Positions 58,342-64,000 of a stretch of 64,000 nt of DNA are shown here, in pieces. The notes beneath the pieces were generated by a model. It was not told where the DNA came from, searched no databases, and saw nothing but the letters and a program-made list of their open reading frames with translations. The position numbers and the translations under genes were made by a program. The stretch lies in the NCBI GenBank assembly GCA_020445605.1, contig JAGRGH010000003.1, positions 62,001 to 126,000 on the forward strand. The letters run 5' to 3'. This stretch comes from Chromatiales bacterium. GTDB lineage: Bacteria > Pseudomonadota > Gammaproteobacteria > JAGRGH01. The stretch's first letter is position 1. The number at the start of each line of letters is the position of its first letter.

Positions 58342-61104
58342 TCAGGCGCTCTGACCGACGTGCGCCGCGTCGGATTCCGCCGGCTCCAGCGGCTCGGGCA
58401 GGCCGACGGCCTGACCCTGGGCGAAGTCGACCCCGAGCGGCCGCAGCGCCTTGAGGATTGCCTTCGACTCCACGTATTCCGCGACGGTGCGCAACTTCAT
58501 GACGTGGCCGATCTCGTTGATCGCGGCGACCACGGCGCTGTCGAGCGGGTCGACGAGCATGTCGCGCACGAACGCGCCGTCGATCTTCAGGAAATCCACC
58601 GGCAGGTGTTTCAGATAGGCGAACGAACTCAGCCCGATGCCGAAATCGTCCAGCGCAAAGTGGCAGCCCTGCGCCTTCAGTGCGTACATCAGTTCGCTCG
58701 CCGGGCCGAGATTCGAGATGGCCGCCGTTTCGGTGACCTCGAAGCACAGCCAGTCGAGTCCGAGACCGTGGACGTCGGCCTGGTGCAGCACGTATTCGCG
58801 CAGGCTGTCGTCGTTGAGCGACGCGCCGGACAGATTCACGCTGACCAGCCGTTCGCCGGTGTCCTGGTGCGCCGCATGCCAGCGGAACACGCGTGCGATC
58901 ACCAGGCGGTCGATCTCACGCATCAGGCTGAAGCGTTCGGCGGCCGACAGGAACTGGTCGATCGACACGATCTGGCCTTCCTCGTCGATCATGCGCAGCA
59001 GCACCTCGAAGTGCTCGACGGTGTGATCGGAACCGGGATCGACGGCGACGATCGGCTGGCGATACAGCACGAAGCGATCGGCGGCGATTGCCGCGCGAAT
59101 GCGCGCGACCCATTCCATCTCGCCGTGGCGGCGTTGCAGGTCGGCGTCGCTGGGCTCGTAGACGTGCACGCGGTTGCGGCCGGCGTCCTTGGCCGCATAA
59201 CAGGCCAGATCGGCGGCCGCGAGCAGTTCCTCGACCGAGCGGCTCTGCGCGTCGATCGCGACGACGCCGGCACTCATGCCGACGTCGAAATAGCGATCGC
59301 CCCAGTTGAAGCGATATTCGGTGAGTGCGTTGCGCATGGTTTCGGCGGCGTCGACGCCGCGCTCGACCGGACAGTTGTAGATCAGCGCACCGAATTCGTC
59401 ACCGCCGAGCCGCGCGAGCACGTCGTTGGAGCGCAGACGCGAACGCAGCACGCCGGCGACCTGTTGCAGCAGATCGTCGCCCGCGCGATGGCCGGCGGTG
59501 TCGTTGACGATCTTGAACTGGTCGAGGTCCAGATACACGAGCACGTGGCGGGCGCCCTTGGCCGTCGCATCCTCCAGCGCGCGCGCGATCCGGGACTCGA
59601 ACTCGCGCCGGTTCAGCAGGTCGGTCAGCGGATCATGGCTGGCGCGGTAGGAAAGTTCGCGCGCCATAGCGCGGACTTCGGTCGAGTCGTGGAAGACCAG
59701 CACGGCGCCGGCGATGGACTGGTCCGGCGCGCGGATGGGCGCGGCGGTATGAGCGATGTCGAAGCGCATGCCGTCGGCGCGTTGCAGACGCGCGTTGTCC
59801 GGCGGGCCGCTGCGTGCGCGGCCCCCGAGCGCGCGCTCGACCGGGTTTTCCACCGGCTCGCCGTCGTGTTCGCCGATCAGTTGCAGGATCTCCGCGATCG
59901 GCCGGTCCGCGGCGCGAGCGAGCGTCCAGCCGGTCAGCGTTTCGGCGACCGGGTTCATGAACTCGACCCGCCCCCCGGCATCCACGGTGATCACGGCATC
60001 GCCGATCGACGCCAGCGTCACCTGCGCGCGTTCCTTCTCGCGGCGCACCTCGGCCTCGGCGTCCTTGCGCGAGGAGATGTCGAGCAGGAAGCCCTGGTAG
60101 CCGGTCACGCGCCCGTCGTCCTCGACGGTTGGCACGACGTAGCAGTACGCCCAGCGCAGCCGGCCGGAACCCGCGCCGGTGCCGAGTCGCACGTCCATGC
60201 CGAACGCGCTGGGTGGCATCTCGCGCGCGCGGCTGAAGATCACCGCGGCATCCGCGGGATGGATCAGCCGGCCGAGCGGAATGCGCCCGCGCACCAGTTG
60301 AACCGGATCGACGCCCAGCGCGGTCGCGTTGGGCGACATCGTACGAATCGGCCAGCCCGAGCGCGGCGAGCACTGGAACAGTACGACCGGTCCCTGTTCG
60401 AACAGACGCTGGTGACGCGCCTCGGCGACCGAGCGCAACGCCAGCTGCTCGACGGAGTCGACCAGCGAGCGCTCCAGCTCGCGGGTGGACAGTTCGTGGA
60501 TGATGGCCGAGCGAATGTTCGCGGTGTACGCCCGTCCGAGCACCGCGACGGCGATGCCGAATGCCGCGAGCAGCAATCCGGCCGCGCGCGAACCCCAGTC
60601 CGGATAGGTCAGCAGCATGGTGGAGGGCAGCGACACGATGCCGACCAGGAACGCGATGAACATGCCGAAGTGCGCGCCATTGGTGGCGATGCTGCCGCTG
60701 GCGACGCTGATGGTGGCCGCGGCAACGAGGATCACTCCGGTCACGTCGGTCTGCGGGTCGATCAGAAACATGACGCCGCCCCAGGAAAGTCCTGCGACGG
60801 CCGCTGAGGCGATCAGCGCGTTTCGCCACGGGCCGATGGCCGAGTCGTCGGGTCGGGCAAGATGAAAGGCGACCACCAGACCAACCCGCCCAATGGCGAT
60901 CGCGAACACGGTGGCCGCCCAGGCGAACAGGTGGGTGCCGATGCCGAAACGCTGGAACAGCGCGACCGACAGCGCCAGCACGAACAGGCTGGCGACCAGT
61001 GTCACGGGTGCCTGCGCGAAGACCAGACGAATCTGGCGCGCCTCCACGGCGCGCGGATCGATCACTGGGACCGGCGGTTCGATGCGATCGGCCGTGTTGG
61101 GCAC
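58342..61104 (-). CDS. Membrane PAS-GGDEF-EAL cyclic di-GMP protein
   Basis: About 920 aa. Six to seven N-terminal helices (about residues 25-195) form a MASE-like sensor. Two PAS domains follow, the second containing [34 protein letters not shown] has RLGGDEF with RSND upstream (inhibitory site kept). The EAL motif is EVL (HFEVLLRM), with [17 protein letters not shown] and LKIDGAFV, so phosphodiesterase activity is plausible. The start is uncertain: GTG 61104 is listed, TTG 61119 is also possible, and no strong ribosome site is seen. It is divergent from rlmH. Confidence 0.88.
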   Translation of the reverse strand: MPNTADRIEPPVPVIDPRAVEARQIRLVFAQAPVTLVASLFVLALSVALFQRFGIGTHLFAWAATVFAIAIGRVGLVVAFHLARPDDSAIGPWRNALIASAAVAGLSWGGVMFLIDPQTDVTGVILVAAATISVASGSIATNGAHFGMFIAFLVGIVSLPSTMLLTYPDWGSRAAGLLLAAFGIAVAVLGRAYTANIRSAIIHELSTRELERSLVDSVEQLALRSVAEARHQRLFEQGPVVLFQCSPRSGWPIRTMSPNATALGVDPVQLVRGRIPLGRLIHPADAAVIFSRAREMPPSAFGMDVRLGTGAGSGRLRWAYCYVVPTVEDDGRVTGYQGFLLDISSRKDAEAEVRREKERAQVTLASIGDAVITVDAGGRVEFMNPVAETLTGWTLARAADRPIAEILQLIGEHDGEPVENPVERALGGRARSGPPDNARLQRADGMRFDIAHTAAPIRAPDQSIAGAVLVFHDSTEVRAMARELSYRASHDPLTDLLNRREFESRIARALEDATAKGARHVLVYLDLDQFKIVNDTAGHRAGDDLLQQVAGVLRSRLRSNDVLARLGGDEFGALIYNCPVERGVDAAETMRNALTEYRFNWGDRYFDVGMSAGVVAIDAQSRSVEELLAAADLACYAAKDAGRNRVHVYEPSDADLQRRHGEMEWVARIRAAIAADRFVLYRQPIVAVDPGSDHTVEHFEVLLRMIDEEGQIVSIDQFLSAAERFSLMREIDRLVIARVFRWHAAHQDTGERLVSVNLSGASLNDDSLREYVLHQADVHGLGLDWLCFEVTETAAISNLGPASELMYALKAQGCHFALDDFGIGLSSFAYLKHLPVDFLKIDGAFVRDMLVDPLDSAVVAAINEIGHVMKLRTVAEYVESKAILKALRPLGVDFAQGQAVGLPEPLEPAESDAAHVGQSA

Positions 61105-61214
61105 AGACTCGCTCAGCAATTGCGATGGTGCTTCGATTATAGTCGTAAGCCTATGAGCCTCAGGAATTTTTCCGGTGCGAACGTGGCCGGATCGCCGACG
61201 AAAGCGCGTCCCGC

Positions 61215-61685
61215 ATGCAGATGAACGTGGTCGCCGTCGGCACGCGCATGCCGGCGTGGGCCGATACCGCGGTGGAGGCCTATTGCCGGCGGGTCGCGGC
61301 GCGCTGGTCGCTGCGGGTCGTTGGGGTGCGTGCGCCGACACGTGCAAACACCGGTGATGCCGAGCGCTGCCGGCGCATCGAAGCCGAACGCATCCGCGCC
61401 GCGATCGGGCCGGGTAGCGCCGTGGTCGCGCTCGACGAGCGCGGCCAGCCCTGGTCCACCCAGGAACTCGCCGACCAGCTCGAGCGTCTGCGTGAACAGC
61501 ACCGCTCCGCGGCCTTCGTGATCGGCGGCGCCGACGGTCTGGACCCGGACTGGCTGGCTGCGCAGCCACAGCGCTGGTCGCTGTCGCGGCTGACGCTGCC
61601 GCACGCGCTGGCACGGGTCGTGGTGGCCGAACAGCTCTACCGCGCGTGGTCGATCTGCACGAACCATCCGTATCATCGTGAGTGA
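61215..61685 (+). CDS. rlmH: 23S rRNA pseudouridine-1915 N3-methyltransferase
   Basis: 156 aa, SPOUT methyltransferase. FVIGGADGLDPDWL is the SAM-binding trefoil loop, and SLSRLTLPHALARVVVAEQLYRAWSI with terminal HPYHRE is the RlmH C-terminal signature. It methylates Psi1915 in helix 69 of 23S rRNA. It overlaps maf by 8 nt. Confidence 0.96.
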   Translation: MQMNVVAVGTRMPAWADTAVEAYCRRVAARWSLRVVGVRAPTRANTGDAERCRRIEAERIRAAIGPGSAVVALDERGQPWSTQELADQLERLREQHRSAAFVIGGADGLDPDWLAAQPQRWSLSRLTLPHALARVVVAEQLYRAWSICTNHPYHRE

Positions 61686-62256
61686 TCTGGCACTGGCCTC
61701 GCGTTCGCCGCGGCGCATCGAACTGCTGCGCCAGATCGGCGTGCACCCGCGCGTGATTGATGTCGTCGTGGATGAAACCCCGGTCGTCGGCGAGCCGGCC
61801 GCCGCGCTGGCGATGCGGCTGGCGTGCGCGAAGGCGCTGGCCGGACGCGGGGCGCTGGGCGACGAGCCGGTCCCGGTGCTCGCGGCGGACACCGTGGTCG
61901 CGCTGGGCGGGAGGGTGTTCGGCAAACCCGTGGACAGCGCCGACGCAATCCGTATGCTGCGCGCTTTGTCCGGGCGGCGACACGAGGTGTTCAGCGCTGT
62001 GGCGGTCGCCGGCCCGCGTTCGCTCGATGCCGCGCTGAGCCGTTCCGAAGTCAGCTTCGCGCGGCTCGATGCATCGGCCATCGAGCGTTATGTCGCCACC
62101 GGCGAGCCGCTGGACAAGGCCGGCGCGTATGCCATCCAGGGGCTTGCCGCCGGCTTCGTGCGCCGGCTCGCCGGCAGCTATTCTGGAGTCATGGGACTGC
62201 CGCTGTATGAGACCGCGCGCCTGTTGCGTGCCTTTGGAGTCGAACCGCTTGGCTGA
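61678..62256 (+). CDS. maf: Maf family nucleoside triphosphate pyrophosphatase
   Basis: 192 aa. LALASRSPRRIELLRQIG is the substrate-binding N-terminal motif, VLAADTVVALGGRVFGKP the metal site, and DKAGAYAIQGLAAGFVRRLAGSYSGVMGLPL the C-terminal signature of YhdE-type Maf, which hydrolyses dTTP/UTP. GTG start inside the end of rlmH. rlmH-maf-rng-yhdP is a conserved order. Confidence 0.95.
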   Translation: MSDLALASRSPRRIELLRQIGVHPRVIDVVVDETPVVGEPAAALAMRLACAKALAGRGALGDEPVPVLAADTVVALGGRVFGKPVDSADAIRMLRALSGRRHEVFSAVAVAGPRSLDAALSRSEVSFARLDASAIERYVATGEPLDKAGAYAIQGLAAGFVRRLAGSYSGVMGLPLYETARLLRAFGVEPLG

Positions 62257-63772
62257 ATCGCTTTCCACCACAAGCGCCGAGCTGCTGATCAACGTCACGC
62301 CACCGGAGACCCGCGTCGCGCTGGTCGAAAACGGTGTGCTGCAGGAGATCCATATCGAGCGCACCAGCAAGCGCGGGCGCGTCGGCAACATCTACCGGGG
62401 GCGCGTGCAGCGGGTGTTGCCCGGCATGCAGGCGGCGTTCGTCGACATCGGTCTGGAACGCGCGGCGTTTCTGCACGCCTCGGACATCCACCGGTCCCAC
62501 CTGGTCATGGCGAATGGCACGGACACGGCGACCGGACCGCACGAGCCGGACGATGACGAGGAAGATCGCGACATCACCGCGCTCGTCACCGAGGGTCAAT
62601 CGCTGGTCGTGCAGGTCGTCAAGGATCCGATCGGCAGCAAGGGCGCACGGCTCACCACGCACCTGTCGATCCCGTCGCGCTACCTCGTCTACCTGCCGCA
62701 GGGACACGGCGTCGGCGTCTCCCAGAAGATCGAGGACGAGGACGAGCGCGCGCGTCTGCGCAGCCTGGTCGCCGGGCTGGCGACCAGCGAGCAGCCCGGC
62801 GGCATCATCGTGCGCACGGCGGCGGAGGGGGTGAGCGACGATGCGCTCGGCGCCGACCTGCGGTTTCTGCAAAGGCTCTGGGTGGCGGTGCGCGAGCGCT
62901 GCCAGACCGCCACGGCGCCGGCCCGCGTGCACGAGGACCTGCCGCTGGTGCTGCGGGCGCTGCGCGACCTGTTCGGCCCGCAGGTCGAGCAGGTGCGGGT
63001 GGACTCGCGCGAGAGCTTCCAGCGCGCCGTGGACTTCGCCACGCGTTTCATCCCCGAGGTGCGCGCGCGCATCGACTATTACCCGGGCGAGCGGCCGATC
63101 TTCGATCTCTACGGCATCGAAGATGAGATCCACAAGGCGCTGGACCGGCGGGTCGAATTGAAGTCCGGCGGGCATCTGGTGATCGACCAGACCGAGGCGA
63201 TGACGACCATCGACGTCAACACCGGTGCGTTCGTCGGCCATCGCAACCTCGAAGAGACCATCTTCAAGACCAACTTCGAGGCCGCGCAGGCGATCGCGCG
63301 CCAGCTGCGGCTGCGCAATCTCGGCGGCATCATCATCATCGATTTCATCGACATGGCCGATCCCGAGCATCGGCGCCAGATCCTGCGTTCGCTCGAACGC
63401 GCGCTCGCGCGCGACCCGGCGCGTTGCCATGTATCGGCGGTGTCCGCGCTGGGTCTCGTCGAGATGACCCGCAAGCGCACGCGCGAGAGCCTCGAACGGG
63501 TGCTCTGCGAACCGTGTCCGACCTGTGCCGGCCGCGGCACGATGAAGACCGCCGAGAGCACCTGTTATGAAATCTTCCGCGAGATCCTGCGCGAGGCGCG
63601 CCAGTACGACGCCGATGCCCTGCTCGTGCTGGCCGCGCAGGCCGTCGTCGATCGGCTGCTCGACGAGGAATCCAACCACCTCGCCGAACTCGAGGCGTTC
63701 ATCGGCAAGCCGATCCGCTTCCAGCCCGAGGCGCTCTACACCCAGGAGCAGTACGACGTCGTCCCGATCTGA
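62249..63772 (+). CDS. rng: Ribonuclease G
   Basis: 507 aa. An S1 RNA-binding domain (GRVGNIYRGRVQRVLPGMQAAFVDIGLERAAFLHASDI) is followed by the RNase H-like catalytic domain with Mg-binding Asp in TTIDVNTGAFVG and IIIDFIDM. The zinc-link cysteines are in CEPCPTCAGRG. It matures 16S rRNA 5' ends and decays some mRNAs. The TTG at 62249 is chosen because GGAG lies 9 nt upstream and it reproduces the RNase G start (AELLINVTPPETRVAL). It overlaps maf by 8 nt. Confidence 0.95.
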   Translation: MAESLSTTSAELLINVTPPETRVALVENGVLQEIHIERTSKRGRVGNIYRGRVQRVLPGMQAAFVDIGLERAAFLHASDIHRSHLVMANGTDTATGPHEPDDDEEDRDITALVTEGQSLVVQVVKDPIGSKGARLTTHLSIPSRYLVYLPQGHGVGVSQKIEDEDERARLRSLVAGLATSEQPGGIIVRTAAEGVSDDALGADLRFLQRLWVAVRERCQTATAPARVHEDLPLVLRALRDLFGPQVEQVRVDSRESFQRAVDFATRFIPEVRARIDYYPGERPIFDLYGIEDEIHKALDRRVELKSGGHLVIDQTEAMTTIDVNTGAFVGHRNLEETIFKTNFEAAQAIARQLRLRNLGGIIIIDFIDMADPEHRRQILRSLERALARDPARCHVSAVSALGLVEMTRKRTRESLERVLCEPCPTCAGRGTMKTAESTCYEIFREILREARQYDADALLVLAAQAVVDRLLDEESNHLAELEAFIGKPIRFQPEALYTQEQYDVVPI

Positions 63773-63871
63773 GTTTCGGCGGCCGCGGTCCGATCGCGGA
63801 CCCGCGCCGGTCGGCGGCGGTGCGGCCCGGGCGCGGCGCCGGCGCGCGGGTCTGCGCGTGAGCGGGAACCC

Positions 63872-64000
63872 ATGATACGGGCGCTGCGCGGGCTGGCCCG
63901 CCTGGTGCTCACGCTTGCGGTCGTACTGCTCGTCGCCGCCGCGCTGCTGTCGGCGAGTCTGCGCTTTCTCGTGCCCTCGCTGGATCGCTGGCATGCCGAG
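63872..64000 (+). CDS. yhdP: YhdP-like AsmA-family protein, 5' end only
   Basis: Forty-three codons are visible to the window edge. A membrane anchor (LVLTLAVVLLVAAALLSASL) is followed by RFLVPSLDRWHAE, which matches the YhdP start, and the position directly after rng is the conserved one. YhdP is a large bridge-like protein implicated in phospholipid transport to the outer membrane. The 99 bp after rng show no gene. Confidence 0.8.
   Translation, partial: MIRALRGLARLVLTLAVVLLVAAALLSASLRFLVPSLDRWHAE

Noticed and set aside
58318-60807. 829-codon plus-strand open frame
   Set aside because: It is a shadow of the PAS-GGDEF-EAL gene on the minus strand. Composition is not protein-like and there is no ribosome site.

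Overview
The window is about 64 kb of GC-rich, gene-dense DNA. It reads as a chromosomal segment of a gammaproteobacterium. Supporting this are the mlaFEDCB-murA-hisG-hisD-hisC run, sspB-sspA-petC-petB-petA, prfC, a degS/algW-type protease beside a Nif3-family gene, and rlmH-maf-rng-yhdP. The order resembles Pseudomonas- and Chromatiales-like chromosomes. No rRNA, tRNA, CRISPR array, phage or complete insertion sequence was recognised.

Layout. 0-14 kb: partial yqcC, a TAXI-type binding protein, dps-gpmA, an IPT-like secreted protein with a sorbosone-dehydrogenase-like propeller, an EndA-like nuclease, a nucleotide-exchanger-like MFS carrier, two unknown conserved genes with mtfA, and a DUF2157/DUF4401/GDYXXLXY membrane operon. 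14-22.5 kb: a very large patatin-like membrane protein, a WYL regulator, an amgK-like sugar kinase, a DUF4395-like protein, and a gene-free stretch ending in a strong intrinsic terminator. 22.5-32 kb: one long minus-strand run (mlaF-E-D-C-B, murA, hisG-D-C, fadH) linking outer-membrane lipid upkeep, peptidoglycan precursor synthesis, histidine synthesis and unsaturated fatty acid degradation. 32-41 kb: folA, several secreted or hypothetical proteins, a small accessory-looking islet (a triple-repeat protein and a radical SAM protein), then prfC with MBL hydrolase and BolA genes. 41-45 kb: sspBA and the cytochrome bc1 operon. 45.8-52.5 kb: a compact, translationally coupled fatty-acid-type operon. 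52.5-64 kb: Nif3, two GGDEF-EAL proteins, degS/algW, ilvD, rlmH, maf, rng and the start of yhdP.

The most interesting system is the 45.8-52.5 kb operon. It encodes a FabL-type enoyl reductase, FabG, a long AcpXL-like carrier protein, a double-hotdog dehydratase, an active ketosynthase, a second ketosynthase with Ala in place of the catalytic Cys, and a fusion of a degenerate AcpS-like domain to an LpxL-like acyltransferase. It looks like a self-contained acyl-chain elongation line ending in transfer to a lipid. It is analogous to, but organised differently from, the rhizobial acpXL-lpxXL very-long-chain fatty acid cluster.

A second theme is small non-coding repeats with terminal inverted repeats. 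One family has 85- and 154-bp copies. Another has a 267-bp copy plus a solitary end. A separate 162-bp element is a chain of hairpins. Most of their ends lie at CTAG, and at three loci the element supplies the TAG or TGA stop codon of the adjacent gene.
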